Source: Deltaproteobacteria bacterium HGW-Deltaproteobacteria-4
GTDB lineage: Bacteria; Desulfobacterota; Desulfuromonadia; Desulfuromonadales; UBA2197
Assembly: GCA_002841765.1 (NCBI GenBank)
Contig: PHAV01000022.1
Location: forward strand, 1-40,892
Direction: 5' to 3'
Length of the DNA stretch: 40,892 bases
A model generated the notes under the pieces. The model was given only the letters and a program-made list of their open reading frames with translations. It did no database searches and was not told the origin of the DNA. A program made the translations under genes and the position numbers. This document shows positions 1 through 6,806 of the stretch, piece after piece (the stretch's first letter is position 1; each line of letters opens with the position of its first letter).

Positions 1-81
1 CAGTTTTATATAACTGAAACGTTTTCTTCTGTTCATTCACTGCTGACTTACTTCAATAAATCTTCTGTGCGTCTGCTATTC

Positions 82-95
82 AGTTTTCAAAGACC
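82..95 (-). promoter_or_regulatory. boxA-like antitermination element of an rRNA leader
   Basis: Read on the minus strand, the sequence GGTCTTTGAAAACTGAATAG resembles the boxA-type element (CTTTGAAAA) found in rRNA leaders and spacers, where Nus factors assemble on the nascent RNA. It lies about 45-55 bases downstream of the predicted start of the strong promoter at 143-171. No rRNA sequence is inside the window, so an rRNA operon continuing past the left edge is inferred. Confidence 0.55.
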
Positions 96-142
96 AGCTC
101 TGCTCGGCGCTCCCTTTTGGGTTTGCCTTGCAACGGAGTCGG

Positions 143-171
143 AATATACTGATCGACCCGCCGACTGTCAA
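143..171 (-). promoter_or_regulatory. strong sigma-70 promoter, probably of an rRNA operon
   Basis: On the minus strand the -35 box is a perfect TTGACA (166-171), the spacer is exactly 17 bases (149-165) and the -10 box is TATATT (143-148). The stretch just upstream is A/T-rich like an UP element and overlaps the last codons of tyrS. Transcription would start near 136 and run left out of the window through the boxA-like element. Positions 1-180 hold no gene. An rRNA target is inferred from promoter strength and leader sequence. Confidence 0.7.
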
Positions 172-180
172 GCACTTATT

Positions 181-1407
181 TTATTTATTTTCAGCAAAGA
201 CGATTTTTACAAATTTGCGCTTCCCGGCCTGGAGAATAAACTCGCCGACCGGGGGTATTTCAAGGTCAGCACTGCCGACCTTTTCACCATTTAACTTCAC
301 AGCACCTTGTTGAATCAACCGCCGCCCTTCGCCATTCGAAGCCAAAGTGCCACTGGCGCTGAGGAGGGTACAGATCCAGACCGGTTCCGTTGAAGCGAGA
401 TGATAGACCGGAATATCGTCGGGCACCTCTTTCTGCTTGAACTGTTGAACAAACTCTTCTTCAGCACGTAACGCTGCCGCCGATCCGTGAAAACGAGCCA
501 CGATCTCCCGGGCCAATGCCTTCTTACTCTCCATGGGATGAGCGCCACCCTGTTGATTTTCGACCCCAGCACGAACTTGCTGTAAGCCGGCGAGGTCAAC
601 ATTGGAGAGGAGTTCATAGTAGCGGAGCATCAAGGTGTCACTGATACTCATGAGTTTGCCGTAGATCTCTTTCGGCGACTCAGTGATACCGATGTAGTTC
701 TTCAGCGATTTGCTCATCTTGTTGACGCCGTCCAACCCTTCTAGGAGGGGCATGGTCAGAATATCCTGAGGACGCTGCCCCATCTGCTTCTGCAGCTCGC
801 GACCGACAAGGAGGTTGAACTTCTGGTCCGTGCCGCCGAGCTCGACATCGGCATGCAGCGCCACCGAATCATAGCCCTGTACCAGCGGATACAGGAACTC
901 ATGGATGGCAATCGGCTGCTGGCCGGCAAAACGCTTGTGAAAGTCGTCTCGCTCCAGCATCCGGGCCACCGTATGTCGGGCGGCCAGACCGATGAGATCG
1001 GCCGCCGACATCGGACCGAACCACTCACTGTTAAAAACGACTTTTGTCTTCTCCGGATCAAGGATCTTAAAGACCTGCTCACGATAAGTCTCGGCATTTT
1101 GCAACAACTGCTCGCGGGTCATGGGCTTGCGCGTTTCATTCTTGCCGGTTGGATCGCCTATCATTCCGGTAAAGTCACCGATCAGAAAGAGCACCTGATG
1201 ACCGAGATTCTGAAAATGCTTGAGCTTCTGAATCAGGACAGTATGACCAAGATGGAGGTCGGGAGCGGTAGGGTCAAAACCGGCCTTGATCCGCAAAGGA
1301 ATCCCAGTCTTCTCAGCCGCGCGCAGCTTCTCGGCCAACTCCGTCTCTACCAGAACTTCGACCGCACCACGGCGGATGATCGCTAATTGTTCTTCAACAC
1401 TGATCAT
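181..1407 (-). CDS. tyrS: tyrosyl-tRNA synthetase
   Basis: Charges tRNA-Tyr with tyrosine in the cytoplasm. The 408-residue protein has the class I signature HLGH (residues 52-55) and KMSKS (230-234), with the dinucleotide-fold core between them and an S4-type RNA-binding domain over about the last 65 residues. Length is normal for the bacterial family. The ATG at 1405-1407 has a G-rich Shine-Dalgarno (GGGGAG) about 12 bases upstream. It is the last gene of the minus-strand run that starts at smc, 43 bases after ymdB. Its 3' end overlaps the upstream part of the putative rRNA promoter. No terminator was seen between tyrS and that promoter. Confidence 0.97.
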   Translation of the reverse strand: MISVEEQLAIIRRGAVEVLVETELAEKLRAAEKTGIPLRIKAGFDPTAPDLHLGHTVLIQKLKHFQNLGHQVLFLIGDFTGMIGDPTGKNETRKPMTREQLLQNAETYREQVFKILDPEKTKVVFNSEWFGPMSAADLIGLAARHTVARMLERDDFHKRFAGQQPIAIHEFLYPLVQGYDSVALHADVELGGTDQKFNLLVGRELQKQMGQRPQDILTMPLLEGLDGVNKMSKSLKNYIGITESPKEIYGKLMSISDTLMLRYYELLSNVDLAGLQQVRAGVENQQGGAHPMESKKALAREIVARFHGSAAALRAEEEFVQQFKQKEVPDDIPVYHLASTEPVWICTLLSASGTLASNGEGRRLIQQGAVKLNGEKVGSADLEIPPVGEFILQAGKRKFVKIVFAENK

Positions 1408-1450
1408 AATCGTCCATTTCTCCCCGCAGATAGCGCGGGCAAAAGCTCAA

Positions 1451-2233
1451 CTAGTCAACAGCCACCTGAACGCGCTCGATCGCTTGGGCTTTGCCACTGG
1501 CCTCATCGATGGTCACTAATGCCGCACAGAGCCAGGGATCTTTCTTGGCAACTTCAAAGCGGATCGGTAACTGGGTCAGAAAGCGCTCGATCGCTTCCTC
1601 TTTGCGGATACCGATGACCGAATCGCGGCTGCCGGTCATGCCGACATCAGTCAGATAAGCAGTGCCACCAGGCAGAATCCGTTCGTCGGCAGTCTGGACA
1701 TGAGTGTGAGTGCCGACCATCGCCGTAACACGGCCATCAAGGTAGTGGCCGAGGGAGATCTTTTCACTCGTCGTCTCGGCATGAAAATCGACAAACAGAA
1801 TCCTCGTCTGCGCACTAAGCTCCTCAATAAGGGCATCCGCCGCCCGAAAAGGGCAGTCGAGATTATTCATAAAGGCGCGGCCTTCGAGATTGATCACGCC
1901 GATCTTGACCCCACCCGCTGTCTTGAAGACCCCGCCCCCCTTCCCCGGCAATCCCGGAGGATAATTTGCCGGGCGCAACAACCTCGGCTCTTTTTCGAAA
2001 AGGCCAAAGACCTCTTTTTTATCCCAGATATGATTCCCGGAGGTGATGACATCGACGCCGGCCGCAAAGATCTCCCTCGCTACCTCTGCCGTCAAGCCAA
2101 AACCAGCTGCGGCATTTTCGCCATTAGCAATGACCAGATCAACACAATGGCGATCGACCAAACGTCCAAGAGCATGAGTCAGGGCATAACGCCCTGGGCG
2201 GCCAACAATATCACCAATAAAGAGGAGCTTCAA
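1451..2233 (-). CDS. ymdB: YmdB-family metallophosphoesterase
   Basis: A 260-residue calcineurin-like phosphoesterase of the TIGR00282/YmdB family. Characterised relatives hydrolyse 2',3'-cyclic nucleotides and affect biofilm and RNA turnover in Bacillus. Metal-ligand positions are visible: D8 in GD, E39/N40 in NGEN, N67-H68 in SGNH, H151, and H176/H178 in GTHTHVQ. It follows rny by 9 bases, the same rny-ymdB pairing seen in Firmicutes, so co-expression with RNase Y is very likely. The start ATG and full length match the family. The exact physiological substrate cannot be read from the sequence. Confidence 0.93.
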   Translation of the reverse strand: MKLLFIGDIVGRPGRYALTHALGRLVDRHCVDLVIANGENAAAGFGLTAEVAREIFAAGVDVITSGNHIWDKKEVFGLFEKEPRLLRPANYPPGLPGKGGGVFKTAGGVKIGVINLEGRAFMNNLDCPFRAADALIEELSAQTRILFVDFHAETTSEKISLGHYLDGRVTAMVGTHTHVQTADERILPGGTAYLTDVGMTGSRDSVIGIRKEEAIERFLTQLPIRFEVAKKDPWLCAALVTIDEASGKAQAIERVQVAVD

Positions 2234-2242
2234 TCGTCGCTC

Positions 2243-3811
2243 CTACTTCGCAAATTCAGTGGCGCGAGTTTCACGGATGACATTGACTTTTATCTGACCG
2301 GGATAGGTCATTTCATTTTCAATTTTGCGGGCAACGTCTTTGGCAAGGAGAAAAGACTGCTCGTCCGAGATCTGCTCACTCGAAACCATGATGCGAATCT
2401 CACGGCCGGCCTGAATCGCATAGCAACTCGTCACTCCGGGGAAGGAAGTACCGATACGCTCAAGCTCTTCCAGGCGCTTGACATAAGTCTCCAGCATCTC
2501 ACGCCGGGCGCCAGGACGAGCCCCGGAGAGAGCATCTCCGGCTTGTACAAGGATCGCCAGGATCGACTCGGGCTTTTCATCTTCGTGATGAGCGGCAATG
2601 GCATGGACGATTTGCGGGCTCTCGCCGTATTTGCGGGCTATATCTGCGCCAATGACGGCATGCGACCCTTCAATTTCATGGTCGACCGCCTTGCCGAGAT
2701 CATGCAACAAACCGGCGCGCTTTGCCTGCTTGACATTGAGCCCCAACTCCGACGCCATGATGCCACAAAGGAAGGCTACTTCCAGAGAGTGCTGCAAAAC
2801 GTTCTGCCCATAAGAGGTCCGGAACTTGAGGCGACCGAGGGTCTTGATAATCTCCGGATGGATACCATGCACACCGACGTCAAAGGTTGCCTGTTCGCCT
2901 GCCTCACGAATGGTGTTGTCGACGTCGATCGTCGCCTTTTGTACCACTTCCTCAATCCGGGCCGGGTGAATGCGACCATCAGCGATGAGTCGTTCAAGGG
3001 AAAGACGGGCAACTTCACGCCGCACCGGATTGAAACCGGAGATAATCACCGCTTCCGGGGTGTCGTCGATAATCAGGTCAATACCGGTCGCTGCTTCGAT
3101 AGCGCGGATGTTCCGCCCTTCGCGGCCGATGATCCGCCCCTTCATTTCATCGGTCGGCAGCGGTACGACGCTGACGGTCTTCTCGGCGACATATTCACCG
3201 GCATAGCGCTGAATGGCCAGAGCAAGAATTTCCTTGGCTTTTTTATCGGCGCTCTCGCGCGCCTCGTCTTCGATGAGCTTGATCTTTTTCGCCGCATCGT
3301 GCCGGGCTTCGCTCTCCATCGACTCAATCAGCCTCTGCTTAGCTTCCTCTGCACTCAGTCCGGCAATTTCTTCCAATTTCCGGGATTGTTCGGTAACTAG
3401 TTGAGTGATTTCCTTTTCGCGGCTGCGCACCTGCTCTTCGAATTGCGCAACCTGCTTCTCCTTCTTGGCAAACTCTTCGTCACGCTGATCCTGGAGGGCG
3501 CCCTTGCGATCGAGATTCTCCTCCTTTTGTTGCAGACGCTTTTCCTGCCCCGTGATCTCTTTACGCAGTTCACGGGATTCCTTTTCCCATTCCGCCTTGG
3601 CTTCCAGCACAACATCCTTGACGGTGACATCGGCCTCTTTCACCAATAATTCCGCTTTTTGGCGAGCCCCTTCGAGGAGCATCTTCGCCTCACTCTCAGC
3701 ATTTGCGAGATGTGCACCCGCAAATCGACGCCAAACCAGTGAGCCGATAGCAACGCCAACTGCCAGCGCCCCGACAACAATAAGTATTATATATGCGAGT
3801 TCTATCTTCAA
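2243..3811 (-). CDS. rny: ribonuclease Y
   Basis: Membrane-anchored endoribonuclease that initiates mRNA decay. The order is an N-terminal transmembrane segment (about residues 4-27), a long charged coiled coil (about 30-210), a KH RNA-binding domain beginning near residue 225 ([10 protein letters not shown]) and an HD metal-dependent nuclease domain (HD pair at about 370-371 in LLHDLGK). I place the start at the TTG at 3809-3811: a GAGGAGG Shine-Dalgarno at 3818-3824 sits 6 bases upstream and gives 522 residues, the usual length. The frame is open further upstream to an ATG at 3850, but that would put the ribosome-binding site inside the gene. It is followed closely by ymdB. Confidence 0.95.
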   Translation of the reverse strand: MKIELAYIILIVVGALAVGVAIGSLVWRRFAGAHLANAESEAKMLLEGARQKAELLVKEADVTVKDVVLEAKAEWEKESRELRKEITGQEKRLQQKEENLDRKGALQDQRDEEFAKKEKQVAQFEEQVRSREKEITQLVTEQSRKLEEIAGLSAEEAKQRLIESMESEARHDAAKKIKLIEDEARESADKKAKEILALAIQRYAGEYVAEKTVSVVPLPTDEMKGRIIGREGRNIRAIEAATGIDLIIDDTPEAVIISGFNPVRREVARLSLERLIADGRIHPARIEEVVQKATIDVDNTIREAGEQATFDVGVHGIHPEIIKTLGRLKFRTSYGQNVLQHSLEVAFLCGIMASELGLNVKQAKRAGLLHDLGKAVDHEIEGSHAVIGADIARKYGESPQIVHAIAAHHEDEKPESILAILVQAGDALSGARPGARREMLETYVKRLEELERIGTSFPGVTSCYAIQAGREIRIMVSSEQISDEQSFLLAKDVARKIENEMTYPGQIKVNVIRETRATEFAK

Positions 3812-3833
3812 AGCGTGCCTCCTCAGCAAGCTG

Positions 3834-4415
3834 TTAATACGGCGTTCCAAACGACGCCGCAGGGTACATGGACAGAATCTTTCTTTCGGTCACAACGATA
3901 TCGACAGGAATATCATGCTTCTCATGCGGCAAAGAAGCAATGACTTGAAAATCATAGGCCAGGCCCACTAAAGTTGGTCGGCCCTCTGCGGCCAAAGCAC
4001 GGTCATAGCAGCCCAGACCATAGCCGAGACGAATCCCTTGTTTATCAAAGGCCACCCCCGGCAGAACGAGCAGGTCAATCTTTGACAACGGCAACTTCTC
4101 ACCCGAGCTCGGCTCACAAATGCCGAAACGACTCGCCACCAGTGACTCCAGAGTCTCAACAGCAACAAACTCCAGAGTAGTGCCAACGGTGCGGGGATAA
4201 AGGACGCATTTGCCCGCTTCAACAGCGGCGGCAAAGATGCCGGAGGTTACAACCTCAGAACGAATCGAACAGTATAGAGCCAGTGTCGAAGCTGCAGCAT
4301 AAACAGCACTGGACAAAAATTCAGCCGCGATCTCCTGACTCAGAGAGACAATCTCCAGCGGCGACAAAGCATCGCGCCGACTTAGTATTCTTTTTCTGAT
4401 GGCGTTCTTGGACAT
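3834..4415 (-). CDS. fau: 5-formyltetrahydrofolate cyclo-ligase
   Basis: Converts 5-formyl-THF to 5,10-methenyl-THF with ATP (YgfA/Fau family). The protein carries the C-terminal nucleotide/folate-binding signature GYGLGCYDR near residue 130 and the basic N-terminus [13 protein letters not shown] prefer the ATG at 4413-4415 (193 residues). A TTG at 4431-4433 in the same frame would add six residues, and neither start has a strong ribosome-binding site. The gene sits just downstream of the 6S RNA, the ssrS-ygfA pairing conserved through Proteobacteria, so it is probably read from the same primary transcript. Confidence 0.92.
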   Translation of the reverse strand: MSKNAIRKRILSRRDALSPLEIVSLSQEIAAEFLSSAVYAAASTLALYCSIRSEVVTSGIFAAAVEAGKCVLYPRTVGTTLEFVAVETLESLVASRFGICEPSSGEKLPLSKIDLLVLPGVAFDKQGIRLGYGLGCYDRALAAEGRPTLVGLAYDFQVIASLPHEKHDIPVDIVVTERKILSMYPAASFGTPY

Positions 4416-4480
4416 GTCAGATAACCACTTCAAAGAGGCGGTCTCTGCTTGCGGGGGAAAGATAGAGGGGCGGGGGGACG

Positions 4481-4663
4481 AAGATCAGGCAATATCGCCA
4501 GGTTAAAACTTTACCGGCTTATCAATGTCCGCAGCTAAGGAATCCACTTGTACTGAGTGATCTCGTGATCGACTCTCCAAATGCGTGCCCCGGTCGGCCC
4601 TGCTGGGCAAATTCGGCACCAACTGCGTTGTCCTGAGAAATATATATTGCACTGCCTGATCTT
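4481..4663 (-). ncRNA. ssrS: 6S RNA (SsrS)
   Basis: 6S RNA binds housekeeping RNA polymerase holoenzyme by mimicking an open promoter. The evidence here is position plus structure. The 183-base segment lies between zapA and fau, the conserved home of ssrS. Its ends pair perfectly over 11 base pairs (4653-4663 with 4481-4491), and 4491-4495 extends the pairing with a small bulge. A second stem (CGCAG with CTGCG) closes a large central bubble, with further hairpins at the apex (GCCC-AGCA-GGGC and GAGT...ACTC). The length matches the usual 180-190. I saw no convincing separate promoter, so it may be processed from the zapBA transcript. Exact ends are uncertain by a few bases. Confidence 0.82.
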
Positions 4664-4730
4664 ACATACGCGCAAATGCGCTGGTTCCTATGCCGATCTA
4701 TCTAAAAAATCCCCTTACAGAGACTCATAT

Positions 4731-5030
4731 CTACTTTGTGTCGGGAACTTGTCCCAGTTCACCTTCGATGTTTTGCGCTAAACGGTTCATCCGCGCCAGC
4801 AACTCCTGCTGGTCTCCCTGCCGAGCTGACTGCAACTGCAAATAAGCTTGTGCGACATTGAGAAAGGCGAGGAGAGCCACATTCAGAGAATCGGCAACAC
4901 GATTGGTCATTACAACCTCATCTATCGCCTGATTGACAAAATCTGCAACCTGTCGCACCTCATCTTCCGATGAATCACTGCGCAAAATGAAACTTTGCCC
5001 GTAGATGGTGACAGGGATCGATTTTTTCAC
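4731..5030 (-). CDS. zapA: cell division protein ZapA
   Basis: Small cytosolic protein that cross-links FtsZ filaments at the division site. The 99 residues have the ZapA layout: an N-terminal beta-rich head (IPVTIYGQSFILRSDSSED) and a C-terminal coiled-coil helix rich in Ala, Leu and Gln. The start is GTG (5028-5030) and overlaps the zapB stop in a GTGA junction, which indicates translational coupling. The 6S RNA follows 67 bases downstream. Confidence 0.92.
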   Translation of the reverse strand: MKKSIPVTIYGQSFILRSDSSEDEVRQVADFVNQAIDEVVMTNRVADSLNVALLAFLNVAQAYLQLQSARQGDQQELLARMNRLAQNIEGELGQVPDTK

Positions 5031-5218
5031 GGTGATTCTTCGTCAATCTTGGCAAAACGCGACAAGATTCGATCAAGTTCCTCACGCATAAACTGTCGCT
5101 CCCGGAGCAAGTCGTCCCGCTCACCAACTAAAGAGCGATTCTCAATTTTCAGCTTCTTATAGGCATCGACAAGTTCTTCAATGCGGAATTCTAAACGCTG
5201 AATTGCAACGGCGAACAT
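5027..5218 (-). CDS. zapB: ZapB-like coiled-coil division protein
   Basis: A 63-residue protein that is almost entirely one charged coiled coil (heptads from about residue 7 to 55). In E. coli ZapB is the partner of ZapA and links the Z-ring to the chromosome terminus. Direct overlap with zapA (4 bases) supports the assignment, because the sequence alone is low complexity. The ATG follows a purine-rich GGGAGAAGAGAG. The upstream gap to ftsY holds a run of nine G on the coding strand inside a possible promoter. Confidence 0.78.
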   Translation of the reverse strand: MFAVAIQRLEFRIEELVDAYKKLKIENRSLVGERDDLLRERQFMREELDRILSRFAKIDEESP

Positions 5219-5244
5219 CTCTCTTCTCCCACTTACAAAGACGA

Positions 5245-5274
5245 AGATTACGCAAAACCCCCCCCCGGAGTCAA
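5245..5274 (-). promoter_or_regulatory. possible promoter with a G9 tract in the spacer
   Basis: Minus strand: TTGACT (5269-5274), an 18-base spacer containing nine consecutive G (5258-5266 as C on the plus strand), then TAATCT (5245-5250). The -35 is good and the -10 weak (3 of 6). If real, it would drive zapB-zapA-6S-fau. Whether it is active, and whether the tract varies in length, is not known. Confidence 0.35.
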
Positions 5275-5281
5275 GAAGTAA

Positions 5282-6205
5282 TCACTCTGAGGCAAAGATC
5301 GCTTCGACAAACTCATCGGCAACAAAGGGACGCAAATCTTCCAACCCTTCACCTATGCCGATATAACGTACCGGCAAACCGAGTTCGCTGCTTATGGCAA
5401 TGACAATCCCACCGCGCGCAGTGCCGTCGAGTTTGGTCAGAATCACCCCGTCAACAGCGACCGCATCGCGAAAGAGTCGCACCTGATTCAGGGCATTCTG
5501 CCCGGTCGCCGCATCAAGGACGAGCAGGGTTTCGTGCGGGGCGCCGTCGATCTCCCGCGCCAGAATCCGCCGGATCTTCTTGAGTTCCTCCATGAGGTGA
5601 ACCTTGGTATGTAAACGCCCGGCCGTATCGAAGATGAGAATATCCTGCTTCCGGGCAACGGCGGCACGCGCGGCATCAAAGGCCACTGCCGCGGGGTCAG
5701 CCCCTTCGGCATGACGAATAACGTCGACGCCGGCCCGCTCACCCCAAATCGCCAGTTGCTCAGCGGCGGCAGCACGAAAAGTATCGCCAGCACCCAGAGT
5801 CACCTTGCGCCCGGCCTGCAAATACCGGTGGGCGAGCTTACCGATTGTCGTCGTTTTGCCGACCCCGTTCACCCCGACAACCATAATCACGTGCGGCCCA
5901 CCCGGGGTGCTGACCTGTAAATTCTCCTGGACCTGCTGAAGGCGGACACGGATGGTTTCGCGAATCACCTCTTTGACCGCGGCGGCATCCTTGAGCGCAC
6001 CGGCGCGACGGCGCGCTTCCAAAGCGGCCATAATCTCCGTTGTCATCTTCATCCCGACATCGGCACCGATGAGGATCTCCTCGATCTCTTCCAGCAATTC
6101 CGCATCGATCTGATTCCGACCATACAGAAGAGCATCCATCCGCCCGAGAACAGCATTACGGGTCTTGGCCAAACCATTCTTGATTTTATCGAAAAGACCA
6201 AACAT
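5282..6205 (-). CDS. ftsY: signal recognition particle receptor FtsY
   Basis: SRP-receptor GTPase that docks ribosome-SRP complexes at the inner membrane. The N domain helices come first, then the G domain with P-loop GVNGVGKTT (about residues 111-119), DTAGR and TKLDGTARGG. At about 307 residues it is a minimal NG form with almost no acidic A domain, as in many non-enteric bacteria. I take the ATG at 6203-6205 because GGAAAG lies 9 bases upstream. A TTG three codons earlier (6212-6214) overlaps the upstream stop. The neighbour upstream is a small membrane protein that ends at 6211. Confidence 0.95.
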   Translation of the reverse strand: MFGLFDKIKNGLAKTRNAVLGRMDALLYGRNQIDAELLEEIEEILIGADVGMKMTTEIMAALEARRRAGALKDAAAVKEVIRETIRVRLQQVQENLQVSTPGGPHVIMVVGVNGVGKTTTIGKLAHRYLQAGRKVTLGAGDTFRAAAAEQLAIWGERAGVDVIRHAEGADPAAVAFDAARAAVARKQDILIFDTAGRLHTKVHLMEELKKIRRILAREIDGAPHETLLVLDAATGQNALNQVRLFRDAVAVDGVILTKLDGTARGGIVIAISSELGLPVRYIGIGEGLEDLRPFVADEFVEAIFASE

Positions 6206-6210
6206 AGCGA

Positions 6211-6420
6211 TCAACTTTCCAAGTCAGGAGAAGGAAAAACTCTTTTTTTCTCGCACTGATGCCGCCGCACGAGAATAAAGAGCAAAAGCCCGGCGATTAA
6301 ACCGGTGACAAGTAGATAGATAAGGATCAGACCATACATGGTCGCCGACGCGGCGGGGATGCCCATTGCCACCAGTAAAGCTGCAAACTTCTCGATGATT
6401 CGGGTCAGAGTAGCCATCAT
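6211..6420 (-). CDS. small membrane protein of unknown function
   Basis: A 69-residue protein when started at the ATG at 6418-6420, or 68 from the next codon. It has a short amphipathic N-terminus (TRIIEKFAALLV), one strong transmembrane helix (about residues 26-48, rich in Leu and Ile), then a basic HQCEKKR tail. Longer upstream frame would run into the roadblock gene, so the short form is preferred. It lies 10 bases after that gene and ends within the ftsY start region, so it is co-transcribed and perhaps coupled with ftsY. I do not recognise the family. Confidence 0.6.
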   Translation of the reverse strand: MMATLTRIIEKFAALLVAMGIPAASATMYGLILIYLLVTGLIAGLLLFILVRRHQCEKKRVFPSPDLES

Positions 6421-6430
6421 CGCACCGCAG

Positions 6431-6787
6431 TCAAAGGATGTCGTCGCGCAGGCGCAGAGCACAACGCCGCACCTCAAAAAGAGCGCGCCCCAGAGTCTCT
6501 TCCTCCTTGCGTGCAGTAAAGACGAGAAAGTAGTCGCGAGTGACGAAACGCACAATCATTTGCATGGTCGCGGTTGAAACGACCATCTCTTCGAGGTCAT
6601 CGTCGTCAAAACGGTCGACGGTGGCACGGAGATTCATAAGGATGGCGCCGCTGTAAGCACCGAGGACCTTGAGTTCATAATCATCCATACCAGCGACATG
6701 ATCGACGGCCTCGCCTTCCCAGTCGACAAGAATCGCACCGAGAGCGCCGGGGACGCTGGCCATGAGCAGGGACAAATCTTCTTTCAT
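6431..6787 (-). CDS. roadblock/LC7-domain protein
   Basis: 118 residues with the Roadblock/LC7 (MglB-like) fold pattern: an N-terminal helix, VPGALGAILVDWEGEAVDH, then helix and strands with TATMQMIVRFVTRDYFLVF. Such proteins regulate small Ras-like GTPases or act as dimeric scaffolds. No MglA-type GTPase is in the window. AGGAGGT lies upstream: the ATG at 6785-6787 is 11 bases away, and a GTG two codons earlier is 5 bases away and also possible. It sits 19 bases after smc, suggesting a link to chromosome organisation or polarity, but this is inference from position only. Confidence 0.8.
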   Translation of the reverse strand: MKEDLSLLMASVPGALGAILVDWEGEAVDHVAGMDDYELKVLGAYSGAILMNLRATVDRFDDDDLEEMVVSTATMQMIVRFVTRDYFLVFTARKEEETLGRALFEVRRCALRLRDDIL

Positions 6788-6806
6788 TGCCACAACTGAC
6801 CTCCTG

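Noticed and set aside
1700-3400. A 566-codon open frame on the plus strand opposite ymdB and rny
   Set aside because: It is the antisense shadow of two well-supported genes, has no family features and no ribosome-binding site.
4540-4640. tRNA-like look of part of the zapA-fau gap
   Set aside because: No acceptor stem or T arm; the fold is better explained as the apex of 6S RNA.
6421-6555. Longer form (114 codons) of the small membrane protein before ftsY
   Set aside because: It would overlap the roadblock gene by more than 120 bases, and its extra N-terminus has no conserved character.
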